Positions 11,299 through 22,455 of a stretch of DNA of 64,000 bases are shown here, piece after piece; positions within the stretch are counted from its first letter, which is position 1, and every line of letters begins with the position of its first letter. The stretch spans positions 3,867,372 to 3,931,371 of the forward strand of contig NW_006499563.1 in NCBI RefSeq assembly GCF_000471905.2. The letters are read 5' to 3'. The translations under genes were made by a program, and so were the position numbers. The DNA is from Amborella trichopoda. Taxonomy: Eukaryota > Streptophyta > Magnoliopsida > Amborellales > Amborellaceae. The notes under the pieces are model-generated. The model ran no database searches and was not told where the DNA came from. It saw nothing but the letters and a program-made list of their open reading frames with translations.

Positions 11299-14023
11299 TG
11301 TACTCTCTTGTTTCTACAATCACATACACATGGTTAACTTTACAAGACAAGTAGGCCAAGGGACCCCACCTTGTCTTTAGGCGAATGTACACAGGCATGC
11401 ACATCCAAAAAAAGAAGAGCAGAATAAGAGGATAGAGATTGGGGTGAGGAAAAGGAAAAGAAAGAGATAGAATAGAAGAAAGAGGAGAGGAGAATTTGAC
11501 CAAGTGACTAGACTGACACAGTGGCTAGACTAATCGGGGATTAACCCGGCGTGGTAGCAAGACAGGCATGGTAACTCAGACTGGCATGACGGCAATGTTA
11601 CTAGACGATAGAACCAACACTGACTAGCCTGACACGATGGCTAGCCTGTCGTGGCAGTAAGACGGGCACGGTAACTCAGATAAGTATGGTGACATTACTG
11701 CTTGACGACAATACTGCCATGACAGTGCTAATCTTAACCTTCTTTGGTCAAACGAGAGAGGAAAAAGAAAGAAGATAGAAAAGGGAAAATAAAAGAAGAG
11801 AGAAGGAAAGAGAACAAAGAAAGAGTAAGGAGAGAGAAGAAAAGAATGTGAGAGTGAAAAGGGAAGAAGAAAAAGAGAAAAATGGAGTGGAAGAAGGGAG
11901 AAGAGAAAAGAAGACGAGAAAAAGATGAAGAAGAAAGAAGAGAGAGAGGGAAAAGAAGAGAGAAAGAAAGAAAAGAGAAAAGAGGATGAGAAGAAGGGAC
12001 ACAAAGAAAGGAGAAGAAAGAGAAGGAAGAGGGAAGAGGGAAGAGAGGGAAAGACAGAGAAAGAAGGAAGAGAAAGAAGAGAGAAGGTAGAAGGGAAATA
12101 TGGACAACGATGGGCTTCTACCGTTCATGATAGAAGAGAGAAAAGAGGAAGAAACATGGATAATGATGGGCTTCCATCGTCCATAATCAAGGGAAGAGGA
12201 AACACGAACGGCGTTAGGACTCCACCATCCATGACAAGAGGAGAGAGACCCGGCCTGCCACTCGGGTTAACGCCCAGTTCACTGTTCATGTCTCAAGGGA
12301 AAAGAAAGGAAAGAGAATGTCATGGGCAGTGATGGGTACCACCATGCATAACTAAGGAGGAGAGAGAGAGGAAAGTTAGAGAGAGAAAAGGAAAGATAGA
12401 AAAGAGAGAGAAAGAAAGAGGAGAGAGGAAAAAGATAAAAGAAAAAGGAAGAAGGGGAGAGAAAGGAATAAAAGAGGAGGAGAGAGAAAGAGAGAGAAAA
12501 AGGAGGAGAGAAAGAGTAAAGAGGAGGAGAGAGAAATGAGAGAGGAGAGAAAGAGAGAAGGAGAGTGAAAGAGAGGATAGAAGAAAGAGAGAGAAGAGAG
12601 AAAGAGAGGAGGAGAGAGAAAGAAAGGAGGAGAGAGAAAGTTACCTTCATCGAGGGATACAAAAAATTTTATTCTCTCTCATCTCTCTCTCTCTTGGATG
12701 TACCCACAATCTCAATGTAAAACTCTCAAATTTTATTCATCAGCATGGAACCTTTTACAATTAGGTTTAACAATGTATTTATAAAATTGGGCACATACAT
12801 GGGTGGATGCCCAAAATCTAGCCTAATTGATGATAATTACAATTTATTTGAATTAAAAAAATCTAAAAATAGGTATAAAATGACGGTTTTGCCCCTGCTT
12901 AACAATACATGGAATTTCAAAACAGTCCCTGTTGCTGCCCTAGAACGTGTGTGATCTTCCATGGCCGATTCGGGGTTGCTCCGGTGCTTGTTTGACTAAA
13001 AGATGATTGTTTTTTTGCTGGGCTTGACATGACAATCGATTTGATACCAACTTCGAATCTTGGATCGCCTCTTTAGGCCACGATCATGAGGCTCGAAATT
13101 TGGATGAATGTTAAAAACTTCTGATCAATTGTGTGCTCATTTCTTAATTTTTTTTCTTTGATTTCTGTAATGTATTGTACAGAGTATGCCGTCATGATCA
13201 CGTAGCAATAAACGTAGCTTGATTTCGTGCCCAGACGAAGATTTTGCAATCTTTGAGTTTTGACCGGAATATGAATTTCAGTGGCCAAAATTTACATCAT
13301 TTTTATTGGCTTCACATGTGAAATCTGACTTTTCATCACATACGGGGTTCAGACCAATGGTAGCACTGGACCTTACGCACGTGATGGACTTGGTTTCGCA
13401 TTGTTCTGACATGTGAGTGTTGTGATATGGCCACTCGAGCGAGAAGTGTCACTGCTGAATTTCCTGCAACGTTTACTGCGAATCGCCAATTTCTCTCTCG
13501 ATTTTCTCACAAAATTTGAGTGCGATCCAACTCCGAACGAGGGAGATAAGGTTCCCGAAATTCACTGCTTGAAACTGTGAAAACAATCACCATTAACGGT
13601 TGATTTGGTGTAGGGAAGGCATGCGGGAATAGTATGCGACCTACCCCTGTTAATCCATAACTTTATCCTAGAGCATCTGTTTGAGCCAAAACTTGATCCA
13701 TAGGGGTTTGCGACGGTGCCAAATCCAATGGTGGTGGTCTGACAGCTTTTCGATGCACCAAAATAGAGCTTTAGTTATGGGATCCATTTCAGGGTGGTAG
13801 AGGTTGATTTTTCCGAAATTGTTTCTTTATCTTCGCTGCCTTAGATATGTCTAATTACGAAGAAACTTGGCAGGTGGCGTTTTGAATTCCTTAGAAATAT
13901 TTTCACACTTTCTAGGGTAATTCTAAGATTTTCAAAAATTCCACTTTAAATCAGGGCTTTATTGACTGTCTTCCTCTTTATTCCGCATCAGGGACCCAAG
14001 GTACTGAAAAATGTGTTCAAACA
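11299..14023 (-). mobile_element. Element C 5' LTR
   Basis: About 2.7 kb. It starts with TGTTTGAAC on the minus strand at 14,023, the same start as D (18,487) and B (22,456, plus strand). It contains long homopurine tracts on the plus strand (11,745-12,090 and 12,350-12,640) and a short version of the palindromic ATGGACGG/CCGTCCAT array (about 12,095-12,250). The promoter-proximal part (12,750-13,100) matches B near 23,500-23,720. Confidence 0.7.
11745..12640. repeat. Homopurine/homopyrimidine tracts within C LTR
   Basis: The plus strand is almost only A and G from about 11,745 to 12,090 and again from about 12,350 to 12,640, interrupted by a short palindrome-bearing stretch. Long apparent open frames across this region, rich in Ser, Leu and Phe on one strand and in Lys, Arg and Glu on the other, are low-complexity artefacts. 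Confidence 0.85.
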
Positions 14024-15514
14024 AGCGCATGTGCACACCTTGAAGAAGGATTGCGAGTGACTTTGGGGTCAACTCGGGCTCGAACAAATGGTCTGGCCTT
14101 AGGAGGCCGAGAACCACGAGCACATGTCTTAAGGGAATAGGTGACAGGGTGCATGTTGTGAGCGGCAGCAGACATGCTACCAATGTAGAGTGCTTTGGTG
14201 GGGATTCAACCAAACCTTGGAGATGGGGAGTTAGGGACCTTTAAGTCCTGCCTCACACCTATCCAGGTCAAGACCTGGGACCTAGACTCTCGGTATTTGC
14301 TCAAAAGGAAAGTTGGGAACGAAGTTCGAGGTACTTGCTCCTGGGGGAAGCTCACGAATGCGAGGATGAAAAAATCCCCGATCCGGATAAATGGGTTAAG
14401 AAACCCAGAAGCCATGTGAATGCAATACAAAAAAATAAAGGAGAGACTAGCCAAATAAGGACGATCCGACAAAGGGGTAGTAAGTCTCCAATGGAGTTGC
14501 TAAGGTGGTTAGATGCCTCGATCTCGCCCTCCGAGTCAAGTTGACCTGGTGGCACGTGTCTCAAGTTTCAATGAGAACCCAGGACTTGAAACCACACTCT
14601 CGAAAACCATGCTAAGAAGCAAGGGCAGGTACCCCAACCAATGAAAGAGGAATTTGATGTGAGGCTGGGTCTATGACTCACTTGGGCTGGCTCACGTGGG
14701 TGCCCTCTTAGATCACAATGAAAAGCCCCCCAGTCCTTCAAGTAGTTCAAAATTGCCTCCTTTGACCTTTACCCTCTTGTTTCTGTGATCACACCCACAC
14801 GGTTAATTTTACAAAGACAAGTGGGCCAAGAGATCCCACCTTGTCTTTGGGTGAATGTACACAGTCATGCACATCCAAAAGAAGAAGGAAATAATAAGAG
14901 GGTAGAGATTGGGGTGATGAAAAGAGAAGAAAGAGATAGAATAGAGGAGAGAGGAGAAAAGAATTTGACCAATTTGCTAGAATAACACATTGGCTAGTAA
15001 GTGATTGACCCAGTGTGGTAGCAAGATGGGCACAGTAACTCAGACTGGCATGGCACACTGACTAGGCCGGCACGATGGCTATCCTGTCGTGGCAGCAAGA
15101 CATGCATGGTAACTCAGACTAGCACAACGACAATATTGCTCGACGACGAGATTACCATGGCAATGCTAGTCTTAACCTCCCTTGATCAAATGACAGGGAA
15201 AGAAAGAAGGATAAGAAAAGAGAAGAGAAAAGAAGGAGAGATAAGAGAGAAGAAAGAAAGAGAAAGAAGAGGAAAAAGAAGGAGAGAAGAGAAGAGAGAA
15301 AAAAAAGATAAGAGGTTAAGAGAGAAGACATAAGAGAGAGAAAAATAAAAGCGGTAGGGAATAGGAGTGAGGAAGAAGAAAGAAAAGAGAGGAGGAGAAG
15401 ATGAGAAGAGAGAAGAGAAAGGCGAAGAGAGAAGGGAGAAGAGGGAGAATGAAAAGAGAGAGAAGAAAGAAGAGTGAGAAGAAAGAAGAGAGAAAGAGGA
15501 AAAGAGAGGTGAAG

Positions 15515-16310
15515 GAAGACAAACATGGACAACGATGAGGTGCTGCTGTCCACAACAGAGGGGGGAAGAAAGGACAAAGAAACATGACAGCTATGGGGTT
15601 ATGTCGTCCATGACAAAGGAGAGAGAAAGGGGAAATAACATGGATGGCGATGAGGGTCTCGCCGTCCATGACAGGAAAGGGAGGAAGAAAGAACATGAAC
15701 GGTGATAGGCTTCCGCAGTCCATGATAGAGGAGAGATAGAAGGAAAAGAAACATGGACAGTGATGGGGTTCCGTCATCCATGACAGAAAGAGAGTGAGGG
15801 AAAAGAAATATGGACAGCGATGAGGTTTTACCGTCCATGACAGAGGAGAGAGAAAAAAGAAGGAAAGCATGGACGGTGAAAGGCTTCCTCCACACATGGC
15901 AAGAAAGGACGAGAGAAAGAGAACATGGACAACGATGGGGTTCCATTATCCATGACAGGGGATAGAGACAAAAGAGAGAACATGGACGGCGATGGATTTC
16001 TGCTATCCATGATAGAGGAGAGAGAGAGAAAAGAGAACATGGACGGCGATGGGGTTCCAACGTGCATGACAAGAGAGAGGGAGAAAACGGAAACACTGAT
16101 GGCGATGGGGTTTCGCCGACCATGATAGAGGACAGAGATGAAAGAGAGAAGAGAAAAGAGAAAGACATGCGCGGCGATAGGAATCGCCGTGTGTGTAAAA
16201 AGGGGACCCAGACATGACCTAGCTTGCCGCTCAAGACAAGGCCCAGTTCAATGTCCTTGTGAGGGTTTAGGAGAAGGAATGTCGTGCACGGTGATGAGCA
16301 TCACCGTGTG
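15515..16310. repeat. Array of about 13 imperfect palindromes, spacing mostly 55-62 bp
   Basis: Units of the form CATGGACGGCGAT, a spacer of about 8 bases, then GCCGTCCATG, each separated by a short run of A and G. Starts are seen near 15,522, 15,585, 15,630, 15,692, 15,750, 15,809, 15,868, 15,924, 15,979, 16,039, 16,092, 16,170 and 16,280. Each unit could form a hairpin with arms of roughly 10-12 bp. The array lies inside the D LTR; a shorter related array in B is at 24,540-24,935. Confidence 0.85.
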
Positions 16311-16429
16311 TGACATGGGGCAAGAAGAACTTGGAAAGAGGCCTAGCCCGCCACTCTAGTCAGGACCTGACTCACTGTGCCTATTCCAGGTGGAGGCCAT
16401 CATGCCCAGTTATAGGCTCTGCCATGCAT

Positions 16430-17030
16430 GAATGGAGAAGAGAAAGAAAGGAACAAGGAGAAAGAAAGAAGAGAGAGATTAGGAAAGAGAGGCAAGAGAA
16501 AGGAAGGAAAGAAGAGAGAAAAGGTAAGTGAAGAAAGGAGATTTAGAAAGAGAGAGGAAAGATTAGGAAAGAAAGGGGGATGAGTGAGGAAAGAGCGAGA
16601 GAAGAAAACAAGAGATGCAAGACACGCACGACGATAGCCCAATGTCGTGCATGTTGAGTGAAGAGAGAGAAAGATAGAGAGAAGAAGAGTAGAGAGAGAA
16701 AGAAGAGGAGAGAAAGAGAGAGAAGAGAGGAGGAAAGAGAAAGAGAGAAATGAGAGGAGGAAAGATAAAGAGAGAGGAGTGGAGGAGAGAGAAAGAGATA
16801 AAAGAGAGGAGGAGAGAGAAAGAGAGAGATGAGTGGAGAGAGAAAGAGAGAGATGAGAGGAGAGAGAACGAGAGAGATGAGAGGAGGAGACAGAAAGAGT
16901 GATGAGAGGAGGAGAGAAAAGTGAGAGATGAGAGGAGAGAGAAAGAGAGATGAGAGGAGAAGAGAGAAAGAGAGATGAGAGGAGGAGAGAAAGAGAGATG
17001 AGAGGAGGACAGAAAGTTACCTTCGTCGAA
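16430..17030. repeat. Homopurine tract within D LTR
   Basis: The plus strand is almost only A and G between about 16,660 and 17,030, with a related tract at 16,430-16,620. The units are of the GAGAGGAGGAGAGAGAAAGA type. No gene is seen; long open frames here are low-complexity artefacts. Confidence 0.85.
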
Positions 17031-18487
17031 GGGTATCATACTTTTTCTTCTCTCTCCTTTCTCTCTCACCAAGATGTGCCACAATCTCAAGACAAACTCT
17101 CAAATTTTATTCATGAAATTGAAATCTGAGGGGAAACCTCTTTTTACAATTAAGTTTAGCATGTACCTATAGAATTGGGCCCAAACATGAGCGAATGCCC
17201 AAAATCTAACCTAATTGATGATAATTACAATTTATTTCAATTAAAGAAAAATATAAAAATGGGTGTAAAATGACAGTTTTACCCTTGCCTAATAATACAC
17301 AAAATTTCAAAACAATCCATGTTGTTGCCCTAGAACGTGTGTGATCTTCCATGGATGATTCGGGGTTGCTCCGACACCTGTTTGGTTGAAAGATGATTAC
17401 TTTCTCATTGGGCTCGGCATGACGATCGATTTGATGCCAACTTCGAGCCACAGATTGCGTTTTTAAGCAATAATAACAGAACTTGAAATTTTTATGGATA
17501 TTAAAAACTTTCGATAGATAGTGCACTCATTTCTTGATGTATTTTCATGGTTTCTTCACTGGATTGCACTGAGCATGCCATCATGATCACGTTGCAACAA
17601 ACGTACCTTGATTCTGTGCCCAGACGAAGATTTTACAGTCTTAGGGTTTTGGCTAGAATCTGAATTCTGGTGGATGAAATTTAAAGAAACTTTATCGCCT
17701 TCGTGCGTGAAATCCAACAGTTCATCACATAAAGGGTTCGGCCCAAACATAGCCTCATACCTTACACATGTGATGGAACTGATCTCGAGTCAATCTGATA
17801 TGCGAATGTCATGATATGGCCGCTCGAGTGGGACGTGTCGTTGCGTAATTTCTTGTCAATTTTACCACAAATCACCAACTTCTCTCTAGATTTTCTCCTT
17901 ACTCGGGCATCATCATGGGCAGTGCCATGTATGAAAACTCTCGTCTTGACGAGACGAATACGCTTGTAAAATTTGAGCGCGATGCGACTCGAAACGAGGG
18001 AGATATGGCCTCCAAAAGTAGCCACCCGAGACTGTGAAAACCTGTCTCCATTAATGGAGACTGCTGCAGGGAGGCCGCACGGGAATAGCTTGCAGCCTAT
18101 GCCTTTTTAATGTTTCACCCATAACTTTGTCTTGGAATGTCTGTTTAAGCCGAAACCTGACCCTTAGGGGTTTTCAATCATACCCGATGGAATGGCAGTG
18201 GTCCTGCAGCTATTTTACAAACTAAAAATATAGTTCTAGTTTTAGGATCTATTTTAGCGTGCTAGAGGCTAAATTTTTTGAAATTGTTTCTTTATCTGCG
18301 CTACCTTGGACATGTTAGATGGCAATGAAACTTGGCAGGTGGCCTTTGGAGTCCTTAGGAACATCTTTCACACATTCTAGGGAACTTCTGAAGCTGTTGG
18401 GAATTTCACTATAAATCAGGGCTTTATTGACTGGCTTCTCCTTTATTTCGCTTCGGGGACCAAGGTGCTGAAAAATGTCTTCAAACA

Positions 18488-20880
18488 GAATGGTCTTTGG
18501 AGCTTGGGGCATAGGTACCGTATTTTCTTGCCAAATGGATTCCCTCATGAGGCCTTTCATCTTATCACAGCCATGGTGCTCCTACCATGTCCTGGGTACT
18601 TTGATAGGAGCTTGGGGAATAAGTGTATCTGGAGTTTCATGACTAAGAGTTTGAACCTGCTCAACTATCTTATGAAACAAGGCTTCAAACTCTTGAGCAT
18701 CCTTTTAAGGCGTGGGTGGTGTATTATCGATGAACACTGCACCATTTCCTACAAATTCATCTAAAATGGCTCAAAATCCTCAATAATGGAACAAGTCATG
18801 ACCCTTCATTTGATGATACAAGCACCATAAGTCCTTATGCCCCTCCTTCAAGTATTTTTACTTTTAAGGCACGCAAGGCGTAATCAATTCTTGTTTTACC
18901 AGCATATCGAAGATGATAGGAAACATGTCAGGCGATAGTTCATCCATGGGGACACTATGAGGCTATTCCTCTTGAATTGTGATCATGTGTGACACTTCAA
19001 TTGTTTCACTTGCCTTTTTAGACTCATTAAATTGTACTCTTTCTGCTTCCTTCTCACTGTGAGAAGTAGAAGGTGCCTTGGTGACATTTTCAAGGGTTAC
19101 TGAATTAGGTGGCTCACGAGTTCGGACGAGTATATTCAAAATAGTTCATCCTTCATCTATGTACTCTTGTATAAATGTCCTGAAACTCGAACATTGAGAT
19201 ATCTCATGGACACACACTTGGTGGAATGGACAGTAGAAATTTTTTATTCCTTGAACCAAATGCTTGGGTTGTCTAGATGAGAGAAGAGTAATCAACCCTT
19301 GTAATGCCAACATTGCAAAAAAGGTCTGGAAGGTCAGATAGTACTTCTTCGGGTTGCAAGGTCTGCACTCGTTCTTCTTCAACAGGTACCACATATGAAG
19401 ATTCTGTAGTCTCAAAAGCTTTTCTGAGACTTTCTAAAAGAATTTTTTCTTTCTGAATCAGGGCTTTGATGTGATCTTTAAGATGGAAGCAGTCTTGTAT
19501 AGGATGACACATCATCCGATGATAGGCACAATAATTCTTGTGATTGGTGAGTTCCACCTGGTTTGGTCTCCTTGGTTCAGAGAGAACTATTATGCCTTCT
19601 TCCTACATAAGTTTCAACAAAGCTGGTGCTCAAGCTTTATTAAAGCTATACTATTTGTTTAACCTTTGCTCAAATTGATTAGGTTGGTACAGATTCTATG
19701 GTGGAGTTACCTTGTTATAGGTCTGAGGTTGGAATTGTTGTTATTGGGGTTCCTCTTGACCCCTGAATGGTATTACTCCTCGCGAAGTATCTGATGTCAT
19801 GAGGGGTGCATTGGTAGTAGGAGATTTGGGGAGAATGGGTGTGGCAGTAGCTGCTGCACTAAATGTTTCTATTTGCTAATTAGTTCGATGGTTAGACTTA
19901 TCATTGAAATTATGATTTTGACCTTCCCTTAAGGTCTAAGCTTGAGTTCCACCATGGTTCTTAAGAAGACTCTCAATTTTCACTGCCTTTGAAATCATGT
20001 CCAAGAAAGTGGTGGGGTTAGAAGCTTCAACATGTAGGGAGGTTTCCTTCTTCATGTTCTTTATGCATGTCTGTACAACATCAGTCTTAAGCATGGGTTA
20101 CTCTGGTATGTTGCAAGATCTCTCCATCTTTAGATGTATCCGTTTACTGGTTCATTCACCCTTGAGTCATAGTGAGGAGTTCAATAGCTTCAACTTCTTG
20201 TTTGACTTCATAAGAACATTTATGGAACAAGTGTTCCATATCTTCTCAGGAGTGAACTGAGTTTGGAGGTAAACGTGTATACCATTTAAAGGCATGCCCA
20301 ACTAGAGTTTCCACAAACTGTTGAAGAAGTAGTCTGGGACCAGAAGTTGACTTTTGACATGTTGACATGCCACATGTTGTTGGGGTGAGCCAATTCCATC
20401 AAATACATGCAGTCTTCCTTTTTGATATCCTGAGGGAAAAGGAACTTGATCAATAATGGGAGGATAAGGCTTCTTACAGTGAGCATTTTCATGTGCCTTT
20501 GAAACTTGCAAATCCTGAATGCTTCGAATTATGTTCTGAATGTCTTCCTAGGTAACCGCTAGGGAATAACCTCGAAAGCTACATTGGGTTAACCATCAAG
20601 AAAGACTGGGAGAATGGGAGGTCTTGAGGTTTAAGCCATAGGAGGAGGTGGAGGTCTTCACTCTTCTTCTTCGAACTGGGAATCAAGAGGAGAATTCGCT
20701 TCCTGGTGCGAAGATAGCTCCATTGCCCTTTAAGCCTGTCCAAGATATGGTTCAAGGTTACATTAAAGCGCGCCATTGGGTCTTCGGGACCATCACCATC
20801 TTGACTGACTACCATCACCTCAGCTCGTTCCTCAGGGCTGAGTGACTCGGAGGTGGGTGTAGTCCTGGTTCGCTTCATGC
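18488..20880 (-). mobile_element. Element E gag and linker region
   Basis: Parts in order from 20,880 downward are a charged N-terminus (SLSPEERAEVMVVSQDGDGPEDPMARFN), a capsid-like segment (20,300-20,510 and about 20,000-20,280), and two His/Cys stretches: YCAYHRMMCHPIQDCFHLKDHIKAL (about 19,480-19,540) and CPFHQVCVHEISQCSSF (about 19,170-19,240). B has matching YCAYHRRVNHSTEECYTLKDLIEAL and CPYHQIWGHELKECYGF stretches. The region is broken. Confidence 0.75.
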
Positions 20881-22455
20881 CTCAATCTTGCAATCCATGC
20901 AATAGGGGTTCAGACTACCCTAACTGGATCTACGATTTCCTTGAATATTGGGTAATTACTGACTCTTGATAGCCTTCGTAGTTTAGGCTTATATTACATG
21001 AGATAGCCTCGGGGCCATGTCTTGATCCGGATAGGCTCATAACGAACTTGGGGCCATATTTCCTTTTGTTGTGGCTCAAGACGACCATGGGGTCATGATT
21101 CAGACAAACCAGGTTCCTCTTCTTGAACTTCAACTACTGAACATTGAACAGTGCCACTCATCTCAGGTTCCACTCTAGTCCGCAATGGGTAAAACAGGTC
21201 CTTCTTTAGTTAGTCTTCTGAATTTGAAGAGTCTGCCTTTTTTTTCGTATGAGTGGTACTTTCATGCCTTTCTGCTATTTAATTCACAAACTCCAGTAAA
21301 TTCACTCCTAGAACTAAAATTGGGTATGGAACCCTGATTGATTAGCTTGTCTCAAGGAGAATAGAGTGAAGTCAATCAATTCAGGTCAAGCATGGTGCCC
21401 CAAGAGTAGGGAGCTCGGGGTCGACCTTAGAAGATTAGTTTTGTTCATAGAAGAGAGGGAATGCTTCATTAGCTTCGGCAGCATAATTTTACCATGAGTC
21501 CAAGTTCGAGGGCTGACTCGTACATATGGAGAAGAGTTATGTCGGTGGGGTCTTGGTTTCCCTCGAGTCAGGAGGCGGAAACCCTCTCTCAAACAACCTC
21601 GAAGGTCCAGTGCGTGGCAGGCTCGGGGCCTTCTACTTGCGGATAGGTCCTGACGGTGAGAGAGATTTTGAGGCTGGAGCGCAGATGCTCTTTACACCGC
21701 TTGAGGGGTTCGGGGACACGCCCTTGTGGATAGCCCTCTTAGAGAAGTTACGAAGCCCTCTGGCTGCTTGTCAATGCGGATTGGATGGGGGCCCTCTTCA
21801 AGCTTGCAACCTCTCTCTTCTCTCTCTATGCTATTGGAATAAGATCTGAATGTCCCTCCTCCTTGGTTGCCCTCCTGAGGGGACTGCTGACTGCTAAAGG
21901 GGGCATGAGGAAACCTAAAAGCCCATGGGTTTACTCACATCCACGGGCATGCGGGCAGACGCGGGCTGCCACGTGGATGAGGTCACGCGTGGAGGTGAGA
22001 GTGAGAGGGAGAGAGAAGGGGTGGCTCGGCTTACGAGAGAGGGAAGATGACCCATGCGATCGGGATGCCCGCGAGACCGTGTTGTCAGGGGTATCCTCTC
22101 TTTCAAAGTTTTATCTCCCGCTCTCTCCTCTCCCTAAGGGATTAGGAACTCACAAGGGAAAATGAACTAATGAGGCAAGCGCAGCCTAGCCTTGATTCTT
22201 CCCAGCCTTTGGGGGTATTGGAGCTTCAAAAAGAGGCCTTTCTAAATGTGGCTTTTCCTCCTTTTCCAAATGGGTTAAGCTTTTTATATAGACGATTCAC
22301 CGAACAGGGGTGAACGCTCAAAAACCAAGATTAATTACAATTTAAAAAATTAGAAATAAATCCTGAATATATACGCAAATGATCAAAATTTCCCTGAGAT
22401 CTTTTGTACGAATGATGAAACCATCCCTACATGCAGGTTGCTCAGCCATGACGAG
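20881..22455 (-). promoter_or_regulatory. Element E leader and residual 5' LTR with TATA-like box
   Basis: On the minus strand TATATAAAAA at 22,282-22,290 is followed by a transcribed-looking leader. This part does not match the LTRs of A-D, so E belongs to a different subfamily. The sequence between about 21,130 and 22,150 is GC-rich and shows no recognisable protein. Confidence 0.5.

Larger units (their letters stand above)
9083..14023 (-). mobile_element. Element C: Ty3/gypsy, Tat lineage, 5' part only
   Basis: Minus-strand relic of the same family as B. It holds a 5' LTR (14,023 to about 11,299), a leader (to about 10,570) and gag (to 9,083). It stops where the LTR of element A begins, most simply because A inserted into its gag. 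Its own LTR begins inside the leader of element D. Gag is recognised by close agreement with B, for example ISVAVIVSDPKKDASHTLGL against the matching stretch near 28,380. It is broken and old. Confidence 0.75.
14024..18487 (-). mobile_element. Element D: Ty3/gypsy, Tat lineage, LTR and leader only
   Basis: Minus-strand relic holding a 5' LTR (18,487 to about 14,769) and about 0.75 kb of leader, ending where the LTR of C begins. The leader matches A (5,420-6,300) and B (25,700-26,830). The LTR starts with TGTTTGAAG at 18,487, inside sequence that reads as gag/linker of element E. No coding part of D is present, which is expected if C inserted into its leader and the rest lies beyond the left edge. 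Confidence 0.7.
14769..18487 (-). mobile_element. Element D 5' LTR
   Basis: About 3.7 kb, the longest LTR of this family in the window. The extra length comes from low-complexity purine tracts and a palindrome array (about 15,515-16,310). The part near 17,100-18,487 aligns throughout with C (12,720-14,023) and, in reverse complement, with B (22,456-23,760). Its boundary with the leader at about 14,769 is inferred from the copies. Confidence 0.65.
18488..22455 (-). mobile_element. Element E: Ty3/gypsy Tat-like, different subfamily, 5' part
   Basis: Minus-strand relic with part of a 5' LTR (about 22,455 to 22,150, TATA-like box at 22,282-22,290), a leader (to about 20,880) and gag with part of the linker (20,880 to 18,488). 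Gag is clearly related to that of B but diverged: YPPIIDQVPFPSGYQKGR matches YPSYIDQGPFPSDYKKGK near 27,770. It is cut at the left by the LTR of D and at the right by the LTR of B. It is broken many times and is probably the oldest of the nested minus-strand set. Confidence 0.7.

Noticed and set aside
11624-12662. Long open frames rich in Ser, Phe and Leu, or in Lys, Arg and Glu on the other strand
   Set aside because: They run through purine tracts in an LTR, where stop codons are rare by composition. All frames are open at once and no domain is present.
15152-16234. Open frames of 141-211 residues on the minus strand
   Set aside because: They follow the 55-62-bp palindrome array and purine tracts; the repeating peptide is just the translated repeat.
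21526-22165. Plus-strand open frames of 107 and 126 residues in the E leader
   Set aside because: They lie antisense in a GC-rich retroelement leader, with no known domain and no support from related copies.
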